Notes: generated from the sequence alone by a model not told the origin. DNA of 64,000 nucleotides from Oryzias latipes (GCF_002234675.1 NC_019868.2:5860433-5924432), one strand, 5' to 3'. Numbered from the stretch's first letter, positions 24,193 to 35,192 are shown. Numbers and translations are program-made.

Positions 24193-27075
24193 ATGCAAAA
24201 AAGGGCAGTTAGACTGTCCAATCAAAGAAATCTAGTTCACATCCCTTGCAAGAAGGTTTTGACCAGTCCCAAGGAAACTAATCTCAAACTTGCTGCACTC
24301 AATGTCAGATCTTTATGCAACAAATCATTTTTAATCAATAATCTTATCTCTTCTTTTAATCTTGATTTTATGTTTTTAACTGAAACATGGCTTGACAAAA
24401 ACACAGGAAACATAGTTCTAGTCGAATCAACTCCCCCCAACTACAAACATGAATCGGAAATACGAGAAAATAAAAAGGGTGGAGGCGTTTCTGCACTGTT
24501 TAGAGATAATATTGCAACCCGCAGACTATCATTTGGTATGTTTTCATCATTTGAGTATGTGTCCTTTAAGATTGAGTTAAAACAAACTCCTCCCTTACTC
24601 TGCATAGTTATGTACAAACCTCCTCAGCACAGCCAAAGTTTCATTGATGATTTCACTGAAATGCTCTCAGTTGTGTGCACAGACTTTGATGGTCTAGTCA
24701 TTACAGGTGATTTTAATGTTCATGTTGATAATGTCAATGACAGAAATGCAAAAGAGCTCAATGCTGTCCTTGAAACCTTTAGTCTAATTCAGCATATGAG
24801 TTGCCCCACCCACAGCAGAGGGCACACTCTGGACCTGCTCATCACAAGGGGGGTTACTATTTACAATGTCAGTGTGGTTGATGTCGCCCTCTCTGATCAT
24901 TTCTGTGTATTCTTTGACCTGTCTGTTGCTCCCAAACCACCGCCTGGCCCTGCAGTTGTCCAAAGGAGACAAATAAATGAGAGCACTAGGGCACAGTTTG
25001 TAGAAATGATAAACCCTGAAAACGTCTCTGGTGCCAATGTTGATGAAATGCTGAATTCTGTTACTTCTAGCATCTTGAATGTTCAGGATGCCATTGCCCC
25101 TATGAAAGTTCAATTGAGAAAACATAGACAGAAAGCTCCCTGGAGGAATGATGATCTAGTCAGGGCACAGAAACAACAGTGCCGCAGAGCCGAGCGAAAG
25201 TGGCGCAAGTCAAAACTCCAGGTTCATTATGGAATATATAAGGCGGAGTTGTACGCTTATAACCAGATCTTATGCAGAACAAGGGAAAGGTACTTCTCTG
25301 AAATAATTGGAAGTTGCAGCAGCAACTCTCGTATCCTGTTCACAACAGTTAACAGATTAACTAACCCTCCAACCCAGCTACCAATAGAATTGGTTTGTAC
25401 ACCTAAATGTAATGAGTTTGCTGTATTATTCAATGACAAGGTTCAGGGCATTAAAAAAGCCATCAACTCCACAACACATATAACTATCGAACGGCCACCT
25501 ACTCACTCTAAGCTGACTCACTTTATACCTGTCACTGACCAAACTGTCCAAGAGACCATCACCCGTCTGAGCTCGTCTACATGCTGCCTTGATGTGTTAC
25601 CCACTAGATTTCTAAAGTCTGTCTTGAACAGTGTGTTGCCATCAATTACTCAAATAGTTAACATGTCTCTTCAATCTGGAATATTTCCAGAGGCCTTAAA
25701 AACTGCAGTCATTAAACCCCTCCTGAAAAAGAGCGGTCTTGATCCCACTGTACTGAATAATTACAGACCTATCTCTAATCTGCCATTTTTAGGAAAAGTC
25801 CTTGAAAAAGTTGTCTACCAACAGCTCACTGACTTTCTCTTATTAAACAATTCGTTTGATGTTTTCCAGTCAGGTTTTAGACCCCATCATAGCACAGAAA
25901 CTGCTCTTATCAAGGTAACCAATGACATCCGCCTGAACACTGATGATGGAAAAGTCTCTGTCTTAATCCTGCTAGACCTGAGCGCTGCCTTTGATACTGT
26001 TGATCATGGGATCCTTTTGCACAGACTCCAAGACTGGGTTGGCATCTCTGGATCTGCCCTAAGTTGGCTCAAGTCTTATCTAGAAGACAGGAAATATTTT
26101 GTTGAAATTGGGAGTTGTGTCTCAGACTACATGGGCTTGAATTGTGGTGTGCCCCAGGGATCGATCCTGGGACCCCTTCTGTTCAACCTCTACATGCTGC
26201 CACTAGGGCAGTTAATACGCAGTAATAACATATCTTATCACAACTATGCAGATGATACTCAGATCTATGTGTCACTGACAACAGGTGAATATGGGCCGGT
26301 GGATTCTCTCAACCACTGCCTCCAACAGATCAGCGCGTGGATGCAGAACAACTTTCTCCAGCTAAACTCAGACAAGACCGAAGTTATTGTTTTTGGCCCA
26401 CATAAACAAAGAGAAATTGTCAGCAGCTACCTTCATTCTCTGTCTCTTAAACCCTCAAATCAAGTCAGAAATCTAGGGGTAATCATGGACTCTGACCTGA
26501 ACTTTAACAGCCATATCAAGTCAGTAACATCAGCGGCATTTTACCACCTGAAAAACATTGCCAAAATCAAAAACATAATCTCAAAGCGAGACCTGGAGAT
26601 ACTTATTCATGCATTTGTCTCCAGTAGGTTAGACTACTGTAACGGCCTGCTCACCGGCCTGTCCAAACGAGCTGTAAAACAGCTTCAGTCCATCCAGAAT
26701 GCTGCTGCTCGAGTCCTGACCAAAACCAGGAAGTATGATCACATTAGTCCTGTGCTCAGGTCTTTGCACTGGCTCCCTGTACCTCAAAGAATAGACTTCA
26801 AAGCAGCTCTGCTTGTGTACAAGTCTCTCCATGGCCGAGCACCAAAGTACATCTCTGACATGTTAGTGCCATATGAACCATCTCGTACTCTGAGGACCTC
26901 AGGGACCGGCCTCCTGTTGATTCCCAGAGTCAGAACTAAACAAGGGGAATCAGCGTTTCAATATTCTGCAGCTAAAATCTGGAACAGCCTCCCTGAAGTC
27001 GTAAGACAGGCCTCTTCTGTGTTCATGTTCAAATCTAGACTTAAAACATTTCTGTTTAGCCGTGTATATGACTGA
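24193..27075 (+). CDS. LINE ORF2: APE endonuclease plus reverse transcriptase (L2 clade)
   Basis: An uninterrupted 960-residue frame. Residues about 31-240 form an apurinic-type endonuclease: LNVRSL (N37), LTETWL (E64), GGGVSALF, ITGDFNVH (about 168-175), LDLLITRG and LSDHF (about 233). Residues about 480-770 form the RT: FRPHHSTETAL, DLSAAFDTVDH (about 593-603), GVPQGSILGPLLF (about 653-665) and the catalytic YADD (about 684-687). The C-terminal 90 residues carry the L2-type block LLVYKSLHGRAPKYISDML, then RTKQGE, IWNSLPE and FKSRLKTFLF. All key residues are present, so this protein could be functional, acting on RNA and a nicked target. ORF1 upstream is broken. Translation of ORF2 in L2 elements is thought to depend on the upstream ORF, so expression here is doubtful. 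Confidence 0.9.
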   Translation: MQKRAVRLSNQRNLVHIPCKKVLTSPKETNLKLAALNVRSLCNKSFLINNLISSFNLDFMFLTETWLDKNTGNIVLVESTPPNYKHESEIRENKKGGGVSALFRDNIATRRLSFGMFSSFEYVSFKIELKQTPPLLCIVMYKPPQHSQSFIDDFTEMLSVVCTDFDGLVITGDFNVHVDNVNDRNAKELNAVLETFSLIQHMSCPTHSRGHTLDLLITRGVTIYNVSVVDVALSDHFCVFFDLSVAPKPPPGPAVVQRRQINESTRAQFVEMINPENVSGANVDEMLNSVTSSILNVQDAIAPMKVQLRKHRQKAPWRNDDLVRAQKQQCRRAERKWRKSKLQVHYGIYKAELYAYNQILCRTRERYFSEIIGSCSSNSRILFTTVNRLTNPPTQLPIELVCTPKCNEFAVLFNDKVQGIKKAINSTTHITIERPPTHSKLTHFIPVTDQTVQETITRLSSSTCCLDVLPTRFLKSVLNSVLPSITQIVNMSLQSGIFPEALKTAVIKPLLKKSGLDPTVLNNYRPISNLPFLGKVLEKVVYQQLTDFLLLNNSFDVFQSGFRPHHSTETALIKVTNDIRLNTDDGKVSVLILLDLSAAFDTVDHGILLHRLQDWVGISGSALSWLKSYLEDRKYFVEIGSCVSDYMGLNCGVPQGSILGPLLFNLYMLPLGQLIRSNNISYHNYADDTQIYVSLTTGEYGPVDSLNHCLQQISAWMQNNFLQLNSDKTEVIVFGPHKQREIVSSYLHSLSLKPSNQVRNLGVIMDSDLNFNSHIKSVTSAAFYHLKNIAKIKNIISKRDLEILIHAFVSSRLDYCNGLLTGLSKRAVKQLQSIQNAAARVLTKTRKYDHISPVLRSLHWLPVPQRIDFKAALLVYKSLHGRAPKYISDMLVPYEPSRTLRTSGTGLLLIPRVRTKQGESAFQYSAAKIWNSLPEVVRQASSVFMFKSRLKTFLFSRVYD

Positions 27076-27264
27076 AAGGTCCTATCTGCACCTTTCTTTC
27101 CTTCCTTTCTTTTTAAATCTTTTTTTTTTCCTTTTCTTTTAAAGTAAATTTTATGTTGATTATTTCTATGATGTATTGTGATTTTAATGCATTTTTCTGT
27201 TTTGTGAAGCACCTTGAATTACTTTGTGTACGAATTGTGCTATACAAATAAACTTGCCTTGCCT

Positions 27265-28725
27265 GAATTCATCTCTGTTTTTTATCCCTTAAAAGCCTTC
27301 TACCCCTACTTCAACCCCCTTATTTAGGCTTCTCTGTTTTCCTTTAATGCAATCATCAGTCTCTCTGTCAAACTATTTCCATCATGACTTATTTGAAAAA
27401 CCTTTAGGACCAAAACTTCTTTGTAGAAATTGTTTTTTTTTGATAAAAATGACATATTTTCACTCATCCATTCACCCGTTCGTCAATCTCTCCATCAGTC
27501 CATTCATTCATCTCCCTACGTCTCCCCATTGTTTCACACAAAATATTTCTGTGGCTCAGTGAGCGCAGGTGCTTTCCATTACACCTCAACGTACACTTTT
27601 GGGCATACAGTACGAGCACACACAAACTTTGAAGTACAGCCTTCATCAGATCCAAACCACAGGAAGGGAGATGGCGGATCAGAGATAAGCGAGCAGCGTG
27701 CAGTCGGGCATTTTTCACAAGTGTGTGTGCCCTGCCTTTGCAGACTCCTGGTGAGATGGTGCTGCCTATTACCAGCATGCTTTGTGCTTTGATGTTGGGA
27801 CTTCAGTGTCTCAGGCTTATTCAAGTAAGTAATAACAGTGGAAATTAAAATCCTGGCCAGATTCTGAGTGTTAAAGATCAGTCAAACACTAAAATGGTGC
27901 TGATGCATGCCTTTGTATAACAGTCAAACCAGTGTCAACCAGTTGGTTTTCTTTTATAGACTACACTGCGAGTACTCAGTCCATGATAACATCAGGACAT
28001 TTCAAAACAATGACTTCTAGCAACAAAGTTTCCAAATGGCCGGACCCTTTCCAATATAAGTAGTCTTTTCAAAGAAAATCACAACTTTTTTTTAAAAATG
28101 GAAATGAGAAAAGGAGCCAAAAGAATCAGCCAGTAAAAAAGTTCATCTGTTGGCCTCTGTGATTTTGGAAGCTGTCAGTCCAGAATAGCTGAGAGGTATT
28201 GGATTAATTATGCGAGAAGAACCTGCTTGGTTTCTATAAACAGTGTCACAGAGATAATAATAAATGGTCATTTGGTGAATGGTGTACTGTAGTCCCTTGT
28301 TTATTGTGGGATTACGCTCTAAAAACAACCCCATGATCTGTGAAATTTGCCAAGTAGGATTACAGCTGTTTTAAGGCTGTAAAACTCCACACTTGATAGA
28401 CTTTTCTCAGACAGACACAAACATTTTCACACTTTTCTCTCTTGTTTAAACTCTCAAAGTTCAAAATTTCATTGAAAACTATGTAGTCTAGTATGAATGA
28501 ATACAATGATCTAGTCGCAATTGAAGATTTATGTATATTTAGAAAGCTGAGCACATTCGTGACAGGGGACATGGTATGGAAATTGATTAACAAGGTCAAC
28601 AGCGAATCAGGTTGCTGAACATGGTGTGCTGTAAAATAAAATAAAAAAGCATGGAAAATTGCTCTGAAAAAATCTGCGCAAAAGAACGCAAAAGGTGACC
28701 TGCGATATAGTGGGGGAACATGTAC
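27265..28725. other. Intergenic DNA, no gene seen
   Basis: Includes a somewhat GC-richer stretch at 27640-27790; no exon structure or RNA recognised. Confidence 0.4.
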
Positions 28726-29040
28726 CTATCTAGTGCTTTTCTATTTTATTTAATGCCTAAAGTGCTTTACAGTCACAGTCTCATGCACACACGCAAACAC
28801 ACACACTGAATGGTGATGGCCATCCGCTCTGCATCTTCCCCAACGACACTTTGACACTCAGGCAGGCAAGACGGGAATCAAACTCCTTCCAATCAGAATT
28901 CAACCCCACCTTGCCTCTGGTGGGAGGTTGGCGCCAGGTTGGCTCCGCAGCGGAGCCCCCACCAGTGTGTGAATGTGTGTGAATGGGCCTGTGACTGTAA
29001 AGCGCTTTGGGCCTTCAAAGAAGTATACACAATTTACCAT
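28726..29040. repeat. Inverted pair of fish dispersed repeats
   Basis: The plus-oriented half (28726-28890) has 'agtgcttttct', 'agtgctttacagtcacag' and 'cgggaatcaaactcc'. The second half (28895-29040) is the reverse complement of the 59105-59343 repeat, with 'ccttgcctctggtggg', 'ggctccgcagcgg' and 'cctgtgactgtaaagcgctt'. The two copies face each other. Confidence 0.55.
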
Positions 29041-30298
29041 GGACAGTACTGTTCCACAACCACCCTATTGAACTTTATTCCAGCTTCACAACTCCGCTTT
29101 ACTGTAGATCCAGACTAAGTCACAGACTCAGGTGTTCATCTCAGTAACTTGATCCAAACACCAGCTAGTTAGGTGCATTTTGACAACACAGTTTGGGTTT
29201 AAGCTTTGTTAAAAGAAATCTTTTTGACCCTTTTTTGACAATGTGTGAATTTCTCTGGTTCATAACATTTAAAAACGTTAATCTGCCTTCGGTCAAACAA
29301 ATGCATCTGCCTGGAGTCCAACACAGTCTTTGCCAGTAACAGATTTCACACTGACTTCCAGGTTTTCCATAGGAGGCAGAAAAGCTGTATGTTTGCAATC
29401 ACAGTCTAAGAAATGAAGCCAATAGATTCACAGAACCAAGGGTGGAAATGAATCGCTGATGGAGCATCACCACAGATCCTGTATCCTTTCACATACACTC
29501 CACATACAATCAGCCCTCCCTGCACCACCCACCACCATTACCAGCCACATGCACACACATACACACACACCTGTGGTGGTATTCCCTGGTTAGATCAAGT
29601 AACATGCTGTAAATTAGCCAGCAGTTCCTTCCGGCAGTTGAATTGGGTAAAGTCAGTTTAAATTTGAGTCAGAAAATGTTTCAAGTAGCCAGCTGCATTC
29701 TGTATACCAGATCTGTTTCCTTTATTTTGATAGTTTAGTGACCGTCATGCTTATGAGAAATGATCCAAATTTGTACAGGTTCTTTAATTCTCTTTCATTA
29801 AATTACTTTTTTATTTTTTGTGAAATAAAACTGAATGATCAATAATTGAATTTAGATTTTTTTTAAACCACAATAATTTTTCTTTAAAAAAGAAAACTGG
29901 TATTTTTTTTATGTATTCTGTAGACTGAAGTCCAAAGTGTAGAATCCTGGACACATAAATATCTGCAAAGCATGCTGGCATGTTCCCTGCTCTGTATATT
30001 AAAACCTACAGTGATTTATGTGACGGACAATGCCCGATGTGGTGTGCATTACCCAAATGCTACATTTGTGCAAAACCCAAATGTAGCTTTTTTATTCTAC
30101 AACATGTGGTTGTATGTAAATGAAGACATTGGTGATTTTGGCCTCAGTGTCAATAATTAATGGTGTGGCCCGACCTCAGACTTAATTATAGACCTTATTA
30201 GGCGTCTGCCTCCTTTGAAAATGTATTCTTTCACCCCTTGTTCCTTCTGTCCCTTCATTTACTTCATTGCCCTTTTCTGGGTTCTTGTTATTGTGGAA
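29041..30298. other. Intergenic DNA, no gene seen
   Basis: Short CA-rich stretch near 29545-29572; otherwise AT-rich and featureless. The retrotransposon integrated at its right end. Confidence 0.4.
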
Positions 30299-30303
30299 GA
30301 TTG
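30299..30303. repeat. Target-site duplication, left (GATTG)
   Basis: GATTG directly precedes the TGTCATGG end of the LTR and is repeated at 35734-35738 after the other LTR. Five bases is the usual Ty3/Gypsy target duplication. Confidence 0.95.
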
Positions 30304-30850
30304 TGTCATGGCTACAGAACACTTTTCGAACCCAGATGCTGGAACCCAGAAGAAACACAGCGGGAGGCGAGCGTTGGCGGGTAAGAGTTTTTAATACGAG
30401 GAGCAGAGAGCAGAACGTGAGCAGGTCCAGATGTCGGTTCCGAACTGAAAGACAGAAGCTAGCGGCGTCACTGGTGGATTTCTCTGTAGGCCGATGTTGA
30501 CGACGGTGGAGACACTTGATGAGGCAGAGGCTCGTGGTGGGACCGCAGGAGAGGACAGACTGATGAGAGCGGCTGGGAACTGATTCGAGCGACCACTCGT
30601 GGTACTGGATTCCTGAGGGTGAGTAGAGAGAGAGACAGGTTTAGTCACAGGCTTGACGTAGCGAAAACGAACAATAGCTTGACTTGACGACCAACTATGC
30701 ACCATCAGGGGCAACGGACTGGCGAAGACTGATGATCCTGTGGCTCCTTATGAAGGCGGATGAGGTGATGAGGTAAGTGGTCGCAGGTGTAGAGAATCAG
30801 CAGCCAAGCGGGGAGGAGAGGGGGAGGAGGCCGACAGAGGCACCATGTCA
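30304..30850 (-). repeat. 3' LTR
   Basis: 547 bp with TGTCATGG and CCATGTCA at the ends on the plus strand. On the minus strand an ATTAAA polyadenylation-type signal lies at 30394-30389. The predicted R start corresponds to 30723, where AACGGACTGGC (30713-30723) lies. The TATA-like TCATAAGG lies about 30 bp upstream of this. Confidence 0.95.
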
Positions 30851-30866
30851 GTACCCCCCCCTCAAC
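30851..30866 (-). other. Polypurine tract
   Basis: On the minus strand GAGGGGGGGG lies three bases (TAC) before the 3' LTR and just after the pol stop at 30883. This is the expected plus-strand DNA primer of an LTR element. Confidence 0.8.
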
Positions 30867-30882
30867 GACCGCCTCCAGGCGG

Positions 30883-33800
30883 TCAAGGGCGGCGATCAGG
30901 GTGGGCACGGTAGAAATCCTCAATGAGAGAGGGGTCCAAAATAAACGAGCGGGGAACCCATGAGCGCTCCTCCGGACCGTAGCCCACCCAGTCGACCAGG
31001 AACTGGAATCCACGACCCCTCCGACGGACGTCCAAAATCCGGCTGACGTCATAGGCCGGAGCGCCGTCGATGACCCGGGCGGGCGGTGGGGAAGTGGACG
31101 GCGGGCACAGAGGACTGTCCTGGACTGGCTTGATCTGGGAGATGTGAAACGACGGGTGGACCTTCAGGGCTTTGGGCAAACGAAGACGGACACAGGTAGG
31201 GTTGATGAGTTTGTCTATGACGTACGGACCGATGAACCGGGGAGCCAGTTTCTTGGAAGATGCCTGAATGGGGATATTGCGAGTAGAGAGCCAAACCCTC
31301 TGACCTGGTTGATAGTCGGGTCCCACCACCCTGCGACGGTTGGCGATCCGGCAGTTGCTCTCCTTGGTGCGGAGGAGAGCGGCCTTCGTCTGAGTCCAGA
31401 CGCGTTGACAACGCTGGAGGTGATGTTGGACGGAAGGCACTGCCAGATCCAACTCCTGGGATGGAAACAGAGGTGGTGAGTACCCTAGGGCGGCCTCAAA
31501 AGGAGAGATCCCGGTGGCAGATGAAGGATGAGTGTTATGGGCGTACTCTATCCATACCAGGAAGGTGGACCAGTCCTTTTCATTCTGTGCCGCCAGACAG
31601 CGAAGAGCCGCCTCCAGCTCCTGGTTCGCTCTCTCCGCTTGACCGTTCGACTGGGGATGATAGCCTGACGAGAGACTGACCGTGGCCCCCAAGGCCGAGC
31701 AGAAGGCCTTCCACACTTGTGACGTGAATTGGGGGCCGCGGTCGGAGACAATGTCCATAGGGATGCCATGGTGGCGAAAAACATGGTTGACCATCAGGTC
31801 AGCAGTCACAGTGGCCGTGGGGAGTTGAGGAAGGGGAATGAAGTGAGCCATTTTCGAAAAACGATCAATAACAGTGAGGACGGTAGTGTTACCGTGTGAC
31901 GGGGGAAGACCTGTGACGAAATCCATGGCCAGATGGGACCAGGGTCGATCGGGAGTGGAGAGTGGATGAAGCAGACCTGCCGGAGCTGAGGATGAAGATT
32001 TCGATCGGGCGCACGTGGAGCAGGCTGCGACATAATCTCGCACATCCTTTTCCATGGCAGGCCAATGGAACCTTTTGCGGATGAGGTTAAGAGTCCGGTG
32101 AACCCCCCCATGGCAAGCCAAGCGGGATGCATGCCCCCAGGTGATGACCTCGGACCGAAGATTAGCTGGGACGAACAAGGTACCCCTGGGGACAGGAGGG
32201 TGGTCATCATTGTCTCTCAGGGCTTGGAGTACCTTGTTCTCGATGTCCCACGTGAGGGCTCCGATGACGCAGGTGGAAGGAAGGATGGTGGCCGGGGCGC
32301 GTTCTGATGGACTGTACTTTCGGGACAGGGCGTCAGGCTTGATATTTCGGGATCCGGGTCTGTAGGTGATTACAAAATTGAAGCGGTCAAAAAAAAGACA
32401 CCAACGAGCTTGCCTGGAGTTGAGTCGTTTGGCTGAGCGGAGATAGGCCAGGTTCTTGTGGTCTGTCCACACGATGAACGGCTGTTCTGCTCCCTCCAAC
32501 CAGTGACGCCATTCCTCCAATGCCAGCTTGATGGCAAGTAGTTCCCGGTTGCCGACATCATAGTTTCTTTCTGCTGGTGATAGTTTTCGTGAAAAATAAG
32601 CACAAGGTTTTAATTTGTCAGTTGAGGCCTCTTTTTGGGAGAGGACGGCACCCACACCGGTATCAGAAGCGTCCACCTCGACAATGAATTGACGAGATGG
32701 GTCAGGTTGGATGAGGATGGGTGCGGATACGAAAAGGTCCTTCAGTTTGTCGAAGGCTTGTTGGGCTTCAGTAGACCAGGCAAAGGGATGAGTAGTGGAA
32801 GTAAGGCGTGTGAGAGGAGATGCGATGCTGCTGTAATTCCTGATAAATCGCCTATAAAAGTTGGCGAAGCCTAAGAACTGCTGAAGTTTTTTCCGTGTGT
32901 CTGGAGGTGCCCAGTTGGCGACGGCCTCTATCTTAGAGGGGTCAGGTCGGATGCGACCTGCCTCGATGACGTAGCCGAGAAACTGAACGGTTGGAACATG
33001 AAATTCGCATTTCTCGAATTTTACATAGAGTTGGTTTTCCAGAAGTCTCTCAAGCACGAGACGTACGTGATGTTCATGCTGGGCCTGATCATGGGAATAG
33101 ATGAGAATGTCATCAAGGTAGACGAAGACGAAGCGATTAAGGAAGTCACGGAGAATGTCGTTGACCAACCGCTGGAAGACTGCAGGGGCGTTGGTGAGGC
33201 CAAAGGGCATGACCAAATATTCATAGTGCCCTAAGGGGGTTTTAAATGCAGTCTTCCATTCGTCGCCTTCCTTGATACGAACCAGATGGTACGCATTGCG
33301 GAGGTCTAATTTCGTGAAGATACGGGCTTGTTGAAGAGAGTCAAAAACAGACGTGATTAAAGGCAAGGAATATTTATCTTTGACGGTGATCTGATTTAGT
33401 TCGCGGTAGTCGATGCAAGGCCTGAGTGTCTTATCTTTCTTAGCCACGAAGAAAAAACCAGCCCCCACAGGGGAGGAAGAGGGTCGTATGTGACCCAACG
33501 AGAGCGCTTCCTGGATGTACTGTTCCATGGCGCTCCTTTCGGGACCGGACAGGTTGAACAGCCGCCCCTTAGGTAAAGGAGCGCCAGGAAGGAGAGTAAT
33601 GGCGCAATCGTAAGGTCTATGCGGGGGAAGAGCGCTAGCCTTAGATTTGCTGAAAACTGCTTTTAAGTCGTGATAGCAAGACGGAATGGAAGCCAGATCT
33701 ACTGAGGCGGGACTCTCAGTATCTATGGGGGGAACACGGGGAACAGCGGACAGTAAACAGTTTGCAAGGCAATAAGGACTCCACTGAGTGACAGATCCCT

Positions 33801-34215
33801 GAGCCCAGTTAAATTGGGGATTATGTAATCTGAGCCAGGCGAATCCTAACACAATGGGGGTATGGGCGGACTGGGTGATGTAAAACTGAACTGATTCCCT
33901 AGGGTTACCTGACGTGACGAGGAGAATGGGCTTGGTGCGATGGGTAATACGGGACAGGTGTTGTCCCCCGAGGCCCGAGGCTTCAATGGGGTTTTCTAGG
34001 GGCTCTGTGGGGATAGACAAGTGGTTAACTACACGAAAATCAATTAAGCTCTGTTCCGCCCCAGAATCTACGAGGGCCCTGAGATCATGAACTTGGCGAT
34101 CGAGGCATAACTTGACAGGTAAATACATGAATTCTTTACCAGAATCTGTGGCAGATAACTCCCCTCGCGGCCTGTCGTCTAGCGAGGGGCTGGGAAGTTT
34201 AAACGAACTGGGCAT
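30883..34215 (-). CDS. Retrotransposon pol polyprotein (PR, RT, RNase H, integrase, chromodomain)
   Basis: An open frame of 1110 residues. Domains: aspartic protease [10 protein letters not shown] (about 47-56); RT with [11 protein letters not shown] and the catalytic YLDD (366-369); RNase H beginning VEVDASDTG (about 512) with DHKNL further on; integrase zinc-binding [10 protein letters not shown]...CSTCARSK; catalytic AMDFVTGLP (about 763), VSDRGPQF (about 822) and [10 protein letters not shown] (about 858); the GPYV module; and a C-terminal chromodomain from about 1055 ([29 protein letters not shown]). The first AUG overlaps gag by 37 nt in the -1 frame, so in life pol is expected as a Gag-Pol fusion made by frameshifting at 34203-34197. 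All catalytic residues are present; length is full for the group. Confidence 0.95.
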   Translation of the reverse strand: MPSSFKLPSPSLDDRPRGELSATDSGKEFMYLPVKLCLDRQVHDLRALVDSGAEQSLIDFRVVNHLSIPTEPLENPIEASGLGGQHLSRITHRTKPILLVTSGNPRESVQFYITQSAHTPIVLGFAWLRLHNPQFNWAQGSVTQWSPYCLANCLLSAVPRVPPIDTESPASVDLASIPSCYHDLKAVFSKSKASALPPHRPYDCAITLLPGAPLPKGRLFNLSGPERSAMEQYIQEALSLGHIRPSSSPVGAGFFFVAKKDKTLRPCIDYRELNQITVKDKYSLPLITSVFDSLQQARIFTKLDLRNAYHLVRIKEGDEWKTAFKTPLGHYEYLVMPFGLTNAPAVFQRLVNDILRDFLNRFVFVYLDDILIYSHDQAQHEHHVRLVLERLLENQLYVKFEKCEFHVPTVQFLGYVIEAGRIRPDPSKIEAVANWAPPDTRKKLQQFLGFANFYRRFIRNYSSIASPLTRLTSTTHPFAWSTEAQQAFDKLKDLFVSAPILIQPDPSRQFIVEVDASDTGVGAVLSQKEASTDKLKPCAYFSRKLSPAERNYDVGNRELLAIKLALEEWRHWLEGAEQPFIVWTDHKNLAYLRSAKRLNSRQARWCLFFDRFNFVITYRPGSRNIKPDALSRKYSPSERAPATILPSTCVIGALTWDIENKVLQALRDNDDHPPVPRGTLFVPANLRSEVITWGHASRLACHGGVHRTLNLIRKRFHWPAMEKDVRDYVAACSTCARSKSSSSAPAGLLHPLSTPDRPWSHLAMDFVTGLPPSHGNTTVLTVIDRFSKMAHFIPLPQLPTATVTADLMVNHVFRHHGIPMDIVSDRGPQFTSQVWKAFCSALGATVSLSSGYHPQSNGQAERANQELEAALRCLAAQNEKDWSTFLVWIEYAHNTHPSSATGISPFEAALGYSPPLFPSQELDLAVPSVQHHLQRCQRVWTQTKAALLRTKESNCRIANRRRVVGPDYQPGQRVWLSTRNIPIQASSKKLAPRFIGPYVIDKLINPTCVRLRLPKALKVHPSFHISQIKPVQDSPLCPPSTSPPPARVIDGAPAYDVSRILDVRRRGRGFQFLVDWVGYGPEERSWVPRSFILDPSLIEDFYRAHPDRRP
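34161..34203 (-). promoter_or_regulatory. Programmed -1 frameshift signal between gag and pol
   Basis: On the minus strand TTTAAAC (34203-34197) is in the exact gag phase T TTA AAC, the X XXY YYZ form of a -1 slippery site. A 7-nt spacer (TTCCCAG) follows, then CCCCTCGC (34189-34182) can pair with GCGAGGGG (34168-34161) around a 13-nt loop: a perfect 8-bp GC-rich stem. The gag stop TAG (34181-34179) falls at the start of the loop. Pol is in precisely the -1 frame. Heptamer, spacer and stem all match the standard architecture of such signals. Confidence 0.9.
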
Positions 34216-35192
34216 CCCGAGACTAGATGGCCTTTAGCCCCGCAGTAAAAACAGGCTCCAGCTTCGCGTCTTTTGCGCCGTTCCTCTTCTGACAGCCTTG
34301 AGTGGCCGATCTGCATGGGTTCCTCCATAGTCTTGGAGGGGACAGCATACAGGCCTGGATCGATCGGTGGAGCGTGGATAGACTTAGTCGGGGAACGTGG
34401 AGCCGGATGACCTCGTTCTTTTTGGCGCTCACGTATCCTAACGTCCGACCGGAGAGCGGCGGACACTAACTCCTCAAAGGATCGTGCTTCCGGTTGAGAA
34501 CAAAGGTGGTCTTTAATTTGTTCGTTCAAGGACTGGTAAAAAACGCCTTTGAGAGCCACATCGGGCCAGCCAGCTTCAACCGCTAGAATGCGGAAATCGA
34601 TTACGTGATCGCTAACAGCACGGTTCCGCTGTTTGAGTGCGAGCAGCCGCCGGGTTGCCTCTTCCTGTTTACGAGGTTGGTCGAATATCAGGCGGAATTC
34701 GCCGAGGAATCGCTCGTAAGACAGGTGAGAGATGGGATTGGCAGAGAGATAAGCTTGGGCCCACTGGAGAGCCTTACTTCGTAGAGAATTAATGACAAGG
34801 GTGATCTTACTGTGGTCGGACTGGTAGAATCGGGGAGCTTGTTGACATATTAACTGGCACTGCAGCAAAAATCCTCCGCAGGCCTCCACCTCCCCGAAGA
34901 AAGGTTCCGGTTGGAGTCGGATGTTTTCGGTTGCGGACGGCACTCCGGAAGCGGAAGGAGCTGGGACGACAGGAGTATGGACTGTGGCAGGCGAAACCTG
35001 GGAAAACTGGCTGGTTAGTTCATGTAAGGTCTGGGTCATACCATCTAGGCGATGAAAGAGATCCTGCTGGGCAGCCGCCATTTGCGACAGAGCGTCCGCT
35101 TGACGTCCCAGCATAATGCCTTGTTGGGAAACGGCTAATCTGAGTCCTTCTGGGTCAGCTGGGTTGGGATTATGGCCAGTCCGTTCTGTCAT
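34179..35192 (-). CDS. Retrotransposon gag protein
   Basis: 337 residues. The AUG (35192-35190) and second codon are the last six bases of the 5' LTR; codons 3-6 (ERTG) overlap the primer-binding site. The middle has the retrotransposon capsid-type fold, [24 protein letters not shown] and [12 protein letters not shown], typical of sushi/Gypsy Gag. The C-terminus carries one CCHC zinc knuckle, [14 protein letters not shown] (about 313-326), which in this family binds the element RNA. The stop lies in the frameshift stem-loop. No breaks. No other in-frame AUG before the capsid region looks better placed, though a start at the MLGRQ methionine (about residue 27) cannot be excluded. Confidence 0.9.
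   Translation of the reverse strand: MTERTGHNPNPADPEGLRLAVSQQGIMLGRQADALSQMAAAQQDLFHRLDGMTQTLHELTSQFSQVSPATVHTPVVPAPSASGVPSATENIRLQPEPFFGEVEACGGFLLQCQLICQQAPRFYQSDHSKITLVINSLRSKALQWAQAYLSANPISHLSYERFLGEFRLIFDQPRKQEEATRRLLALKQRNRAVSDHVIDFRILAVEAGWPDVALKGVFYQSLNEQIKDHLCSQPEARSFEELVSAALRSDVRIRERQKERGHPAPRSPTKSIHAPPIDPGLYAVPSKTMEEPMQIGHSRLSEEERRKRREAGACFYCGAKGHLVSGCPVRLNFPAPR
35175..35185 (-). other. Primer-binding site of self-priming type
   Basis: On the minus strand AACGGACTGGC begins one base after the LTR. Instead of matching a tRNA 3' end (there is no TGG at the LTR edge), it is exactly complementary to GCCAGTCCGTT, which lies in the LTR at 35606-35596. Tf1/sushi elements prime reverse transcription with the first 11 nt of their own transcript in this way. 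Confidence 0.85.

Larger units (their letters stand above)
22965..27264 (+). mobile_element. L2-type LINE, 5'-truncated, 4.3 kb
   Basis: The order is ORF1 remnant (SGNH esterase plus proline-rich tail), a 102-bp gap, intact ORF2 (endonuclease plus reverse transcriptase), a short 3' UTR, and a tail 'gtgctatacaaataaactt' ending in the short direct repeat TTGCC TTGCC T. This tail is typical of fish L2/Maui-type elements. The 5' end is missing: ORF1 begins directly at the esterase domain. No target duplication is evident, as is usual for this clade. Confidence 0.85.

Noticed and set aside
30391..30714. 107-residue frame in the 3' LTR (and the same in the 5' LTR) as a host gene
   Set aside because: It lies wholly inside the LTRs; at most a leader uORF of the retrotransposon.
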